64,000 nucleotides of DNA from Azospirillum brasilense (lineage in GTDB: Bacteria > Pseudomonadota > Alphaproteobacteria > Azospirillales > Azospirillaceae): assembly GCF_001315015.1 (NCBI RefSeq), contig NZ_CP012915.1:372001-436000 (forward strand). The letters run 5' to 3'. Shown piece after piece: positions 14,137 through 23,652 of the stretch (its first letter is position 1; each line of letters starts with the position of its first letter). The notes under the pieces were generated by a model, which saw nothing but the letters and a program-made list of their open reading frames with translations, ran no database searches and was not told the origin of the DNA. A program made the translations under genes and the position numbers.

Positions 14137-16868
14137 TGGCCGAGCCTCTCAAGGATCGCGGGCACATGGACCTGATCGGCCTTGTAGTTGCCGGTCAGCG
14201 CGTACATGACGAGGTTGACGCCGAAGCGGTAGGCCATCTCGCGCTGCCGCTCCCCGCCGGGGACGACGGCATAGAGGGGCTGGCCGTTGCGGTTCGCCGC
14301 CCAGGCGGCGGCCCAGTCGTTGCCGCCGATCAGCACGGGGGACACGCCGTCGTTGGCGCGGCCTTCGCGCGCTTCGATCCACAGATTGCCGCCGTTGTAG
14401 CGGCCGGGAAAGTCGTTCAGCAGGTAAAAGGACTTGGTCAGCACGTGGTCGGGCGGCACCAGGGCCAGCGGCGGGATGTCCAGCCCCTGCACCATGCCCT
14501 GGAGCGCCTGGTTGCCGCCGACGGCACCCGCCGACTGGTCGCGCGTGTCGAACAGGATGGTGCCGCCGTTGCGCATGTACTCGTTCAGCCGGGCGCGGGC
14601 GTGGTCGGTCAGGGCGCGCTGACCGCCGGACACCGGCCAGTAGAGCAGGGGGTAGAAGGCCAGCTCGTCGCTTTCCGGATCGACGCCCACCGCCCCGGCG
14701 GCCTCCACCGCGGTGCGGCGGGTCAGCACGTCCACAAGGCTTTCCAGCCCGGCGCGGGAGGTGTCGTCCACCGTGCCGTCCCCGGTGCGCACATAGGCGA
14801 GGTAGGTCTCCGCCGTCACCTTGGTCGATTGCGCGTCGTCGGCGCGGGCGGGGGTCCAGGGCGCCGCCGCCATGGGGAGCGCGGCGCCCAGCGTCAGCAG
14901 GACAGCGGCGGCGGCCCCGGCCCGGCGGCGCTTGCCGCCAAATCGCCAGCCTCCGAGCAGGCCGCGCAGCATCAGGGCGATCAGCAGGTCGATCATGGCG
15001 AGCGACAGCGCGATGCCGAGCAGCGCCGGCTTCAGCGCCACCTCGCCCCGCGTGCCGTAGGGGCCGCGGGCGACCCCGCCGGGCATGGCGCCCAGCGGCT
15101 CGATCCGGGTCAGCGTGGCGGTCAGGTTGAGGGCGCGGCGGGCCTCCTCGGTGCCGTAGAAGCCCGGCGGGTGGCGCGGGCCGATCACGTCGGCCCCGGC
15201 GTCCCCGGCGATGGGGAAGGCGGCGGCCGGCGGCGGCACCAGCCGGCCGAAACCGTCCAGCACCTCCAGCGGCTCCAGCGTGCCGCCATGGGCGCCGCCG
15301 GCGACGCCGCCGCTCAGCGTCACCAGACGGCGCAGCATGTCGACGAACAGGCCGGACATCGGCAGGTTCGACCATTCCGGGCTGGCGGTGGTGTGGACGA
15401 GCACGATGTAGCCGTCTCCGCGCTTTTCCGAGGTGACCAGGGGCGTGCCGTCCTGGAGCCGCGCCCAGGTGCGGTCGGCGAGGTCCAGCGCCGGCTCGGC
15501 CAGCACCTGCCGCGAGACGGCAACGTCGTCGGGGATGTGCAGGCCGGCGAAGGGGCTGCGGCCGTCGAAGGGCTGGAGCTTTGCCGGCTCCGACCAGGAC
15601 AGGGCGCCGCCCAGCGCCCGGTCGCCCAGGCGCAGGCGCACCGGCACCAGACGGTCGGGGTTCTGGGCCAGCCGCGGCCCGGCGAAGCGCAGCAGCACGC
15701 CGCCCTTGCGCACCCAGTCCTCGATGGTCTGGGCCTCCTGCCCGGTCAGGGCGCCGATGTCCGACAGCACCAGCACGGCGAGGTCGCGCTTGAGAAGCTC
15801 GTCCGGCTCGCCGCGGCGCACCTCGTTGTAGGGGGCCAGCGCCCGTTCCAGATAGTGCAGGTCGGACAGCAGCGGCTGGTTCTCGCCGCTGGCTCGGCCC
15901 GAGGCCAGCCCGACCGGGCGGCGGCGCCAGCGCTCGTCGAGCAGGACGGTGGCCCCGGCGGTGGTGTCGTTCTCCACGCGCAGGCTGGCGGCGTCGTTGC
16001 GCAGCTCCGCCGGCACCTCGAAACGCACCTCGCGGGTGAGCTGCCCGGCGTCGAAGGCAACGGGCTGGCGGGTCAGCAGACGGCCGTCGGCGCCGGACAG
16101 GCGCACGGTAACGCTTTCCGGACGGGAGGCGTCGGCACGCACCACGCGGGCGGACAGGCCGGCGCCCTCCGACGATGGCGGGAGCAGCAGGTGGGGCGGC
16201 TTCTCCGCGGAATCGTCGAGGATTTCGAGGGAGCCCATGCGCTGCAGCGTCTCGGCGAGGCCGCGGGCGGTGCGGTCGCCGATGCCGTCCGACAGCCAGA
16301 CGGTGTGGGCGGAGCCGCGTGCGGCGAGACCGCGCACCGCTTCCAGCGCGCCGGCGCGGTCGGTTGGCCAGGGGTGGGGCTCCAAGGCCTGGATCAGGCG
16401 GCGGGCTTCCGAGGCGGGCAGGGGCGGGCTGGCCTTCACCGCCTCGCCCCCGGCGGGCCGGGCGGTCGGCAGAAGGACGACCGGGCGGTTCTGCCGTTCC
16501 GCCTGCGACACCAGCTCCTCCATGGCGGCGCGGCGGCTCGTCCAGTCGCGGCCCGACGCCCAGCCGTTGTCCACCAGAAGCAGCAGCGGACCGCTGCCCG
16601 GCAGGGCGGCGCGCGGGTTCAGCAGCGGTCCGGCCAACGCCAGGATCAGCAGCGCGGCGACGATCAGGCGCAAGATCAGCAGCCACAACGGTGTGCGGGC
16701 GGGAGTCTCCTCCCGCGCTGTCAGGTCGCGCAGCAGCCGGATGGCGGGGAAGCGCACCACCCGCGGGGCCGGCGGCGTGACGCGCAGCAGCCACCACAGC
16801 ACCGGCAGGACGGCCAGGGCGGCCAGCACCCACGGGACGGCAAAGGCGATCGGTCCGAAACCCAGCAT
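14133..16868 (-). CDS. BatA/DUF4159-domain membrane protein
   Basis: The 911-residue protein starts with the BatA N-terminal region (a TM hairpin with LGFGPIAFAVPWVLAALAVL). A VWA-like part with LLLLVDNGWASG follows, then a long periplasmic part, a TM segment near residue 625 and a C-terminal DUF4159 domain (about 700-911) with LLYWPVSGGQ and GGTILFDTRDQ. These proteins accompany MoxR ATPases and DUF58 proteins in alphaproteobacteria. The likely job is envelope maturation or integrity. It overlaps the next gene by 4 bases. Confidence 0.88.
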   Translation of the reverse strand: MLGFGPIAFAVPWVLAALAVLPVLWWLLRVTPPAPRVVRFPAIRLLRDLTAREETPARTPLWLLILRLIVAALLILALAGPLLNPRAALPGSGPLLLLVDNGWASGRDWTSRRAAMEELVSQAERQNRPVVLLPTARPAGGEAVKASPPLPASEARRLIQALEPHPWPTDRAGALEAVRGLAARGSAHTVWLSDGIGDRTARGLAETLQRMGSLEILDDSAEKPPHLLLPPSSEGAGLSARVVRADASRPESVTVRLSGADGRLLTRQPVAFDAGQLTREVRFEVPAELRNDAASLRVENDTTAGATVLLDERWRRRPVGLASGRASGENQPLLSDLHYLERALAPYNEVRRGEPDELLKRDLAVLVLSDIGALTGQEAQTIEDWVRKGGVLLRFAGPRLAQNPDRLVPVRLRLGDRALGGALSWSEPAKLQPFDGRSPFAGLHIPDDVAVSRQVLAEPALDLADRTWARLQDGTPLVTSEKRGDGYIVLVHTTASPEWSNLPMSGLFVDMLRRLVTLSGGVAGGAHGGTLEPLEVLDGFGRLVPPPAAAFPIAGDAGADVIGPRHPPGFYGTEEARRALNLTATLTRIEPLGAMPGGVARGPYGTRGEVALKPALLGIALSLAMIDLLIALMLRGLLGGWRFGGKRRRAGAAAAVLLTLGAALPMAAAPWTPARADDAQSTKVTAETYLAYVRTGDGTVDDTSRAGLESLVDVLTRRTAVEAAGAVGVDPESDELAFYPLLYWPVSGGQRALTDHARARLNEYMRNGGTILFDTRDQSAGAVGGNQALQGMVQGLDIPPLALVPPDHVLTKSFYLLNDFPGRYNGGNLWIEAREGRANDGVSPVLIGGNDWAAAWAANRNGQPLYAVVPGGERQREMAYRFGVNLVMYALTGNYKADQVHVPAILERLGQ

Positions 16869-16916
16869 CGGCGTCTACGCTGTTGGAGGATGATAGGTAT
16901 GGCGATTCAGTGGGCC

Positions 16917-17019
16917 GGCCCCCTCCCTAACCCTCCCCCTCTTCGAGGTGGAGGGAACGGGTGCGGCGATGCCCACGATTCCCTCTCCCGCGCAGCGGGG
17001 GAGGGTTAGGGAGGGGGCC
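16917..17019. repeat. REP-like palindromic repeat between operon genes
   Basis: A perfect 22-bp inverted repeat (16917-16938 and 16998-17019), built of CCCTCCCTAACCCTCCCC and its complement, encloses 59 bases that themselves contain imperfect GAGGTGGAGGGA symmetry. Such G-rich palindromes are typical dispersed intergenic repeats in high-GC alphaproteobacteria. Here it separates the DUF58 gene from the DUF4159 gene within one operon and may act as a processing or attenuation hairpin. Confidence 0.7.
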
Positions 17020-17036
17020 GAGGGCGCCCGCCCCAC

Positions 17037-17936
17037 CTAAACCGCCTCGCGCGCCAGGGCGCCCCACAGCCCGAGCAGGGCGGTCTGGGGCGGCCGGTCG
17101 GTGCGGTGGACGGCGTAGGTCCAGCCGGCGGTGCGGGCGAGCGCGTCCAAACCGTCCTGGTGGGCGCGCAGCCGCTCCAGATAGGTCTCGCGCACCGCCT
17201 CTACGCGGGGCACCAGCAGTTCCTCCTCGCCTTCGAAGCCTTCGAACTCGACGCGGCCCTCGTAGGGCAGGGTCTCCTCCGCCGGATCGAGGATCTGCAG
17301 CAGATGCCCGCGCACGCCGCGCCCGGTGAGCGCCGACACGGTGGCGTGGATCTCCGGCAGCGGCGACAGCAGGTCGCCGACCAGGACCACCTGGGCGTGG
17401 CGGGGCAGCGGTTCGGGCTGCGGCAGCGCGTCGGGGGAATGGGCGTTGCGCGGGTCGGTCATCTGACCGGCCATGCGGTTCAGGGCGAACTTGCCATGGT
17501 CCGGGCGCTGGCCGGAGTTCAGCAGGCCCACCCGTTCGCCGCCGCGCACCAGCAGCACCGCGATGGCGAGGGTCAGCAGGTCGGCGCGCTCCCGCTTGGT
17601 CGGCAGGCCGTTGACGGAGCGGTAGTCCATGGACGGCGAGCGGTCGCGCCACAGCCAGACGGTCTGGGCGGCCTCCCACTCGTTCTCGCGCACATAGACG
17701 GGCTGGGCCTTGCCGGATTGCCGCCAGTCGATCATCTGCGGCGAGTCGCCGGGCTGGTAGCGGCGGAACTGCCAGAAGGTCTCGCCCAGCCCGACGCGGC
17801 GCCGTCCGTGCACGCCCTGCGCCACCGTGGAGGCGACGCGCTCCGCCGCGACCAGAAGCGGCGGCAGGGTGGCGGCCAGCCCCTCCGCGCGCTGCTGCGC
17901 CCGCAGGGTGGTGGCGCCGAGGGTGGGGGAGGCCAT
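17037..17936 (-). CDS. DUF58 domain protein
   Basis: The start at the ATG at 17936 (MASPTLGATT) has AAGGA eight bases upstream and follows the moxR stop by about 10 bases; longer forms overlap moxR. The 299-residue protein has the DUF58 core around residues 45-120, GLGETFWQFRRYQPGDSPQ with the following DWRQSGK, then a VWA-like WRDRSPSMDYRS. DUF58 proteins pair with MoxR AAA+ ATPases and are thought to be membrane-associated chaperone partners. The gene order matches that pairing. Confidence 0.88.
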   Translation of the reverse strand: MASPTLGATTLRAQQRAEGLAATLPPLLVAAERVASTVAQGVHGRRRVGLGETFWQFRRYQPGDSPQMIDWRQSGKAQPVYVRENEWEAAQTVWLWRDRSPSMDYRSVNGLPTKRERADLLTLAIAVLLVRGGERVGLLNSGQRPDHGKFALNRMAGQMTDPRNAHSPDALPQPEPLPRHAQVVLVGDLLSPLPEIHATVSALTGRGVRGHLLQILDPAEETLPYEGRVEFEGFEGEEELLVPRVEAVRETYLERLRAHQDGLDALARTAGWTYAVHRTDRPPQTALLGLWGALAREAV

Positions 17937-17946
17937 AGGCGGGTCC

Positions 17947-19020
17947 TTACGACAGCGGGGCGCAGAGGCGGTTGATGATGTCGTCCAGCGTGATCCCATC
18001 CGCCCGCGCCGCGAAGTTCAGCGCCATGCGGTGCCGCAGCACGGGCTTCGCCAAGGCCACCACGTCGTCCAGCGACGGCGCCAGCCGCCCGTCCAGCACC
18101 GCGCGGGCGCGGGCGGCGAGCATCAGTGCCTGGCTGGCGCGCGGGCCGGGACCCCAGGCGACGTGGCGCTGCACCTCCGGCAGGTCGGTCGCCTCCGGAC
18201 GGCCCCGCCGCACGAGGTCGAGGATGCCGTCCACGACGCCCTCGCTGACCGGCACGCGGCGGACCAGCCGTTGCGCGACCTGGAGGTCGGCGGGGGAGAG
18301 CACCGTCACCGCCTGCTCGTCCGCCGAGCCGGTGGTGGCGATCATCATCCGCCGCTCGGCGTCGCGGTCCGGGTAGTCGACGTCGATCTGCATCAGGAAG
18401 CGGTCGAGCTGGGCTTCCGGCAGCGGGTAGGTGCCTTCCTGCTCCAGCGGGTTCTGGGTGGCCAGCACGTGGAAGGGCTGGGGCAGGGCGTGGTAGTGGC
18501 CGGCGACCGACACGCGCCGCTCCTGCATCGCTTGGAGCAGGGCGGACTGGGTGCGCGGGCTGGCGCGGTTGATCTCGTCGGCCATCAGAAGCTGGCTGAA
18601 CACCGGCCCCGGAATGAATCGGAAGGAGCGGCGGCCCTGCTCGTTCTCTTCCAGCACCTCCGACCCCAGGATGTCGGCGGGCATCAGGTCGGGCGTGCAC
18701 TGGATGCGCTTCTCGGCGAGGCCGAGCACGGTGCCCAGCGTCTCGACCAGCCGCGTCTTGGCGAGGCCCGGCACGCCGATCAGCAGCACGTGGCCGCCGG
18801 CGAGGAGCGTGATCAGCGTGAGGTCGATGACCTCCTGCTGGCCGAAGATGATCCGGCCGATGCGGTCGCGGACATGGGTCAGCCGGCCGCCCAGCGCCTC
18901 AATCTCCGCCATGAGCTGGTGCGGATTCTCGCCGGCGGGAAAGCTCTGACTCGGATTGGCGGCGTCGGTTGCGCTCACGTCTCTGCTCCCGTTAAGACCA
19001 TGCACTCGGTGGGCAATCAT
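17947..19020 (-). CDS. MoxR-family AAA+ ATPase
   Basis: Walker A GVPGLAKT at about residue 82 and Walker B LLMADEINRA about 70 residues later identify a MoxR AAA+ ATPase, with sensor-1 ATQNP and the typical EGTYPLPEAQLDRF. MoxR proteins act as metal-dependent chaperones that mature or insert partner complexes. As first gene of the minus-strand operon (moxR, DUF58, DUF4159, membrane protein) it probably powers the others. The start may be the ATG at 19020 or a GTG at 18978 with GGGAG upstream; the core is unaffected. Confidence 0.92.
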   Translation of the reverse strand: MIAHRVHGLNGSRDVSATDAANPSQSFPAGENPHQLMAEIEALGGRLTHVRDRIGRIIFGQQEVIDLTLITLLAGGHVLLIGVPGLAKTRLVETLGTVLGLAEKRIQCTPDLMPADILGSEVLEENEQGRRSFRFIPGPVFSQLLMADEINRASPRTQSALLQAMQERRVSVAGHYHALPQPFHVLATQNPLEQEGTYPLPEAQLDRFLMQIDVDYPDRDAERRMMIATTGSADEQAVTVLSPADLQVAQRLVRRVPVSEGVVDGILDLVRRGRPEATDLPEVQRHVAWGPGPRASQALMLAARARAVLDGRLAPSLDDVVALAKPVLRHRMALNFAARADGITLDDIINRLCAPLS

Positions 19021-19166
19021 GTCCGCCCCATCATGACAACTGGGGTCGAAACGGCCATCGTGGCAAATCCGCCAGTCCGGACCTATGTGACGAGTATGGC
19101 GAAATTACGTTGCGCGGCCAGTTCCCTCTGTGCCCCTCAGGCCCGAAAAAGACGAGAAGGCTAGCG

Positions 19167-19739
19167 ATGAAGGTCGGCAATGACGGGGCGAATGACAAGC
19201 GCCCAAATGATGCGCGTCCGGGTGGCGGGAGCGGCGACGGCCTGCCCCTGACTGCCAGGGAGCAGCGGTTCGACATCCGCATCGCCCGCGACGGCACCTG
19301 GTACCACGAGGGCGACCCGATCCGGCGGATCGAGCTGGTCAAGCTGTTCGCCACCGTCCTGCGGCGCGACGAGGCCGGCGACTTCTGGCTGGTCACCCCG
19401 GTCGAGCGCGGGCGGATCGAGGTCGAGGACACGCCGTTCGTCGCCGTGGAAATGGCCGCAAGCGGAAGTGGCGACGAACAGGTGTTGTCATTCCGTACAA
19501 ATTTAGACGAATGGGTTGAATGCGGGTCGGATCATCCGATCAGAGTTGTCCACAATCCTGAAAATGGCGAACCGACGCCCTATATCCTCCTAAGTAACGG
19601 GCTCGAAGCGCGAATTCTTCGTTCGGTCTACTACGAATTGGTGGACCGGGCCGACACGCGCGGCCATGATGGTGAGGCTGAGGTGGGGGTATGGAGCAAG
19701 AAGGTCTTCTTCGCGCTGGGCAGGCTGCCTGGCGGGTGA
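19167..19739 (+). CDS. DUF1285 family protein
   Basis: The 190-residue protein matches the DUF1285 pattern, with DIRIARDGTWYHEGDPI, an RIELVKLFATVLRRD segment and FWLVTPVERGRI. These proteins are conserved in proteobacteria without a fixed role. The start at 19167 has GAAGG about 8 bases upstream and lies divergent from moxR. It overlaps the following NUDIX gene by 49 bases, so the two are probably expressed together. The middle of the gene is somewhat AT-richer than its neighbours. Confidence 0.8.
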   Translation: MKVGNDGANDKRPNDARPGGGSGDGLPLTAREQRFDIRIARDGTWYHEGDPIRRIELVKLFATVLRRDEAGDFWLVTPVERGRIEVEDTPFVAVEMAASGSGDEQVLSFRTNLDEWVECGSDHPIRVVHNPENGEPTPYILLSNGLEARILRSVYYELVDRADTRGHDGEAEVGVWSKKVFFALGRLPGG

Positions 19740-20422
19740 GTCTCGACGAGGTCCGCAAGCGCTTTCCGGGAAGCGCCGCCGCCGGCCTGCGCCCGGTGAA
19801 GGTGCGCGGCGACCATGATCTGAATCCCGGCTTCGAGCCCTCGCAGGGCAAGCTGCGGGAGGCCGCCGTCCTGGTGCCGCTGGTCGACCGGCCGGAGGAG
19901 CCGACGGTGATCTTCACCCAGCGCACCGCCAACCTGACCGCCCATGCCGGGCAGATCAGCTTTCCCGGCGGGCGGATGGAGAGCGAGGACCGCGACCCGG
20001 AGGACACCGCCCTGCGTGAAACCGAGGAGGAGATCGGGCTGGCGCGCGACCGCATCGAGGTGCTGGGGCGTCTCGACACCTACGTGACGCGCACCGGCTT
20101 CCGGGTGACCCCGGTGGTCGGGCTGGTGCGCCCGCCCTTCCAGGTGACTCCCGACCCGACCGAGGTGGCCGAGGTGTTCGAGGTGCCGCTGGCCGCCATC
20201 CTCGACCCGACCAACCCGCAGCGCCACAGCCGCGAGTTCCAGGGTGCACAACGCTATTTCTACGCCTTCCCCTACCAGCAGCGCTTTATCTGGGGGGCGA
20301 CGGCGGGGATGCTGGTGAATCTCTGCGATGTTCTGCGCGCCGAGGGGCTGGGCGAGGGGCTGGGGTGTGACGGCCTTGGAAGTGATCGCCTGGGCGACCT
20401 GCCCGCCGGCGGACCATCGTAG
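19691..20422 (+). CDS. NUDIX hydrolase, CoA pyrophosphatase-like
   Basis: The Nudix box is complete, from GGRMES through RETEEEIG at about residues 94-115, with the upstream LTAHAGQISFPGG of the CoA-pyrophosphatase (NudL) group. It hydrolyses nucleotide diphosphate derivatives such as CoA. The C-terminal ~25 residues form Gly-rich low-complexity repeats (GLGEGLGCDGLGSDRLG). The start lies inside the DUF1285 gene, indicating a coupled operon with the downstream DUF6111 and cca genes. Confidence 0.85.
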   Translation: MEQEGLLRAGQAAWRVSLDEVRKRFPGSAAAGLRPVKVRGDHDLNPGFEPSQGKLREAAVLVPLVDRPEEPTVIFTQRTANLTAHAGQISFPGGRMESEDRDPEDTALRETEEEIGLARDRIEVLGRLDTYVTRTGFRVTPVVGLVRPPFQVTPDPTEVAEVFEVPLAAILDPTNPQRHSREFQGAQRYFYAFPYQQRFIWGATAGMLVNLCDVLRAEGLGEGLGCDGLGSDRLGDLPAGGPS

Positions 20423-20434
20423 GGCGGCGGCGCG

Positions 20435-20740
20435 GTGCTGCGGATTTTCCTGACGGTCATCCTGCCCCTCGTCCTGCCCACGGCCGGTTACGCCCTGTAT
20501 GTGCTGGTCGTCGAGCGTCGCCGCCGCGAGGCGGAGGAGGCGCACATCCCGGCGCCGTGGTGGGCGACGGCACCCTGGCCCTGGCTGATCTTCGCCGGGG
20601 TGGCGGCGATGGCCGTGACTCTGGGCTCCGTCGCCCTGACCAGCGGGGTGGCGCCGCACACGCCCTATACGCCGGCCCATGTCGAAGACGGGCGGGTGGT
20701 CGGCGGTGGGCCCTCTGGCAGCGGGCCGTCTGGCAATTGA
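20435..20740 (+). CDS. DUF6111 family small membrane protein
   Basis: The 101-residue protein starts at a GTG and has TM helices at about residues 3-25 and 47-69, with a basic cytoplasmic loop (VERRRREAEEA) between. The Gly/Ser-rich C-terminal tail is disordered. It matches the usual neighbour of NUDIX and CCA-adding genes in Rhodospirillales. The function is unknown. Confidence 0.7.
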   Translation: MLRIFLTVILPLVLPTAGYALYVLVVERRRREAEEAHIPAPWWATAPWPWLIFAGVAAMAVTLGSVALTSGVAPHTPYTPAHVEDGRVVGGGPSGSGPSGN

Positions 20741-20765
20741 GCGTCTTGCGGGCTAGCCTGCCGCC

Positions 20766-22004
20766 ATGACCGTCAACGCCCGCATCGCCCCCCAGCCCTG
20801 GATGACCGCGCCCGAGACGCGCGCCGTGTTCGACGCCCTGGCCGCCGGAGGGGCTGACGCGCGCTTCGTCGGCGGCTGCGTGCGCGATGCGTGGCTGGGC
20901 CGCAAGGTCAAGGACATCGACATCGCCACGCACGCGCCGCCGGAACGGGTGATGGCGCTGCTGAAGGCCGCGGGCATCGGCGCCATCCCCACCGGGATCG
21001 AGCACGGCACCATCACCGCCGTGGTCGGCAAGGCCCATTACGAAATCACCACGCTGCGCCGCGACGTGGAGACCTTCGGGCGCCACGCCCGTGTCGAGTT
21101 CACCGACGACTGGCGGGAGGACGCGGCCCGGCGCGACCTGACCATGAACGCGCTGAGCTGCACGCTGGACGGCTGCGTCTACGACCCTTTCGGGGGGCTG
21201 GCGGACATGGCCGCCGGGCGGGTGCGCTTCGTCGGCGACCCGAGGCAGCGCATCGAAGAGGACGTGCTGCGCCTGCTGCGCTTCTTCCGCTTCCACGCTC
21301 ATTACGGGCGCGGCGCCCCGGACGCGGCGGCTCTGGCCGCCTGCGCGGCGATGGCCCCCCGCCTGCCCACCCTGTCCGGGGAGCGGGTGCGAGGGGAGCT
21401 GTCCCGCCTGCTGGCGGCGCCCGATCCGGCGTCGGCCTGGGATCTGATGATCCGTCTCGGCGTGATGGCCCATCTGCTGCCAGACGCGGTCCGCACCGCC
21501 CGGCTGGATGGGCTGGTCCGGCTGGAGCATGACCTGGACGAGCCGCCCGACGCGGTCCGCCGCTTCGCCGCAGTGCTGGACACCGACCGGGCGGGGGCGC
21601 TGGCCGTGGCCCAGACCCTGCGCCTGTCCAACGCCGACCGCGACCGCCTCGCCGCCCTGACCGAGCCGCCGATGGCCGTGTCGCTGTCGGACGGTCGTGT
21701 GAAGCGGCGGCAGGCGCTCTACCGGCTGGGCGACGCCGGGCTGTACCGCGACCTCGTGCTGCTGGCGGCGGTGGACGCGCCTGGACCGGTGGCGCTCGAC
21801 GCGGTGAAGGCGGCGCTGGCGACCGCCGAGGATTTGCCGTCCCTGGTCCTTCCCATCGCCGGGCGCGACCTGCTGGCCATGGGGATGCCGCGCGGCCCGG
21901 CGGTCGGCGCGCTGCTGAAGCAGGTCGAGGCGTGGTGGATCGCCGAGGACTTCCGTCCGGGACGGGACGAGTGTCTGGCGGAGGCGAGGCGGCGTCTGGG
22001 GTGA
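20766..22004 (+). CDS. cca: CCA tRNA nucleotidyltransferase
   Basis: The 412-residue protein has the nucleotidyltransferase head GGCVRDAWLGRKVKDIDIAT with the catalytic D-x-D pair, followed by ARRDLTMNALS and RIEEDVLRLLRFFRF of class II poly(A)/CCA polymerases. It adds or repairs the tRNA 3' CCA end. It closes the plus-strand DUF1285-NUDIX-DUF6111-cca group and runs into convergent hemF 10 bases later. Confidence 0.92.
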   Translation: MTVNARIAPQPWMTAPETRAVFDALAAGGADARFVGGCVRDAWLGRKVKDIDIATHAPPERVMALLKAAGIGAIPTGIEHGTITAVVGKAHYEITTLRRDVETFGRHARVEFTDDWREDAARRDLTMNALSCTLDGCVYDPFGGLADMAAGRVRFVGDPRQRIEEDVLRLLRFFRFHAHYGRGAPDAAALAACAAMAPRLPTLSGERVRGELSRLLAAPDPASAWDLMIRLGVMAHLLPDAVRTARLDGLVRLEHDLDEPPDAVRRFAAVLDTDRAGALAVAQTLRLSNADRDRLAALTEPPMAVSLSDGRVKRRQALYRLGDAGLYRDLVLLAAVDAPGPVALDAVKAALATAEDLPSLVLPIAGRDLLAMGMPRGPAVGALLKQVEAWWIAEDFRPGRDECLAEARRRLG

Positions 22005-22014
22005 AGCGCCGCCG

Positions 22015-22902
22015 TTACGGCCACTTCACCTCGGGCGGCATGCTCATCAGGATGGCCTCGGTGTTGCCGCCGGTCTTCAGGCCGAAGGTCGTCCCGCGGT
22101 CGTAGAGCAGGTTGAACTCGACGTAGCGGCCGCGGCGGATCAGCTGGTGCTCGCGCTGCTCCGGGGTCCAGGGGCGGTTCATGTGGCGGCGGACCAGGGC
22201 GGGGAAGACCTCCAGGAAGGCCAGGCCCACGTCGCGGGTGAAGGCGAAGTCGGCCTCCCAGTTCCCGGAATCCAGATTGTCGTAGAAGATGCCGCCGACG
22301 CCGCGCGCCTCGCCCCGGTGCGGCAGGAAGAAGTAGCGGTCGCACCACTCCTTGTAGCGCGCGTAGCAGGTCGGGTCGTGCCGGTCGCAGGCGTTGCGGA
22401 AGGCGGCGTGGAAGTCGGCGGTGTCCCGATCGTCCGGGACCATCGGGGTCAGGTCGGCGCCGCCGCCGAACCAGCCGAGGCTGGTCACGATGTGGCGCGT
22501 GTTCATGTGGGTGGCCGGCACCAGGGGCGAGCGCATGTGCGCGACGAGGCTGATGCCCGACGCCCAGAACCGCCCGTCCTCCGCGGCGCCGGGGATGTTC
22601 GCGCGGAACTCCGGGCTGAAGGTGCCGTGCACCGTGGAAACGTTGACTCCCACCTTCTCGAACACGCGGCCGCGCATCACCGACATCACGCCGCCGCCGC
22701 CCTCGCCGCCGCCATGGTCGGGGCGCTGCCAGGGCTTGCGCTCGAAGCGGCCCGGCGGCAGGTCGGAATGGGTGCCGGTCAGTTCGTCCTCGATCCGCTC
22801 GAACTCGGCGCAGATGCGGTCGCGCAGTTCGGTGAACCAGGCGCTGGCCTGGGCCTGACGGGCGGATCTGATGTCCATGGCGTCGGTGGGCGAGGTGGTC
22901 AT
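22015..22902 (-). CDS. hemF: Oxygen-dependent coproporphyrinogen III oxidase
   Basis: The 295-residue protein carries HemF signatures including [28 protein letters not shown] and [12 protein letters not shown] near the end. It decarboxylates coproporphyrinogen III to protoporphyrinogen IX with O2 in heme synthesis. Length fits the family. It lies downstream of trmL on the minus strand (start 22902, trmL stop 22923), so the two can share a transcript, close to the bc1 genes that need heme. Confidence 0.95.
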   Translation of the reverse strand: MTTSPTDAMDIRSARQAQASAWFTELRDRICAEFERIEDELTGTHSDLPPGRFERKPWQRPDHGGGEGGGGVMSVMRGRVFEKVGVNVSTVHGTFSPEFRANIPGAAEDGRFWASGISLVAHMRSPLVPATHMNTRHIVTSLGWFGGGADLTPMVPDDRDTADFHAAFRNACDRHDPTCYARYKEWCDRYFFLPHRGEARGVGGIFYDNLDSGNWEADFAFTRDVGLAFLEVFPALVRRHMNRPWTPEQREHQLIRRGRYVEFNLLYDRGTTFGLKTGGNTEAILMSMPPEVKWP

Positions 22903-22922
22903 GGGCGGGCGTCCGGCGTCGG

Positions 22923-23396
22923 TCAGGGCGAAGGAAGGGGCGAGAGTCTGGGCAATGCGGCCGTCTGCCGCAGGGCCTCACCCAACACCATCGCGGCACT
23001 CAGCGCAACATTCAGCGACCGGGCGGGCGGCATCAGGGGGATGACCAGCCGGGCGTCGGCCGCTGCGTGCACCTCGTCGGGCACCCCGGCGCTCTCGCGC
23101 CCGACCATGATCCGGTCGTCCGGGGCGAAGGCGAAATCGGTGTAGGGAACGGCGCCGCGGGTGGTCAGCAGCACCAGCCGCCCGCCCTGCGGCAGCGCCC
23201 GGTAGGCCGCCCAGGAGCTGTGCCGGACCAGGGAAAGCTGGTCGATGTAGTCCATGCCGGCTCTCCGCAGCTTGCGGTCGTCCAGAACGAAGCCGCAGGG
23301 CTCGATCAGGTCCAGAGGCACCCCGAGTCCCGCCGCGAGACGCATCAGAGTGCCGGCGTTCTGGGGGATGTCCGGTTCGAAGAGAACGAGGCGCAT
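22923..23396 (-). CDS. trmL: tRNA (cytidine(34)-2'-O)-methyltransferase
   Basis: The 157-residue SpoU-type methyltransferase starts at [20 protein letters not shown], the family's opening, at the ATG at 23396. A longer open frame to 23600 is not needed. It contains [11 protein letters not shown] and [23 protein letters not shown], which form the knotted SAM site. It methylates the wobble ribose of certain tRNA-Leu species. It is transcribed divergently from petA. Confidence 0.92.
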   Translation of the reverse strand: MRLVLFEPDIPQNAGTLMRLAAGLGVPLDLIEPCGFVLDDRKLRRAGMDYIDQLSLVRHSSWAAYRALPQGGRLVLLTTRGAVPYTDFAFAPDDRIMVGRESAGVPDEVHAAADARLVIPLMPPARSLNVALSAAMVLGEALRQTAALPRLSPLPSP

Positions 23397-23652
23397 GAAA
23401 TTCCCTTTTGGTTCAGCGATGTCTAATGGTGCACTGCAAAGCGCGACAAGTTGTCCCGATGACAAAACCTTTTCAAGGCGTTGCCGCGACTGTATACCGC
23501 ACCCCGGATACCCGGGAGATACAACCCCGGTCGACGCGGCGCGCACCCACCCACCCAGTGAGCGGACATGCCCGTCAAGTCGTGATAAACACTGGTCCAC
23601 GTGTCATAGGGCGCTTCGGCGCGCCGCGTATGCCTTGAGGAGATTAACGCTT

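Noticed and set aside
14166..17009. A 947-codon open frame on the plus strand
   Set aside because: It is the antisense shadow of the DUF4159 and neighbouring genes; its composition is Gly/Gln/His/Arg-rich with no family pattern.
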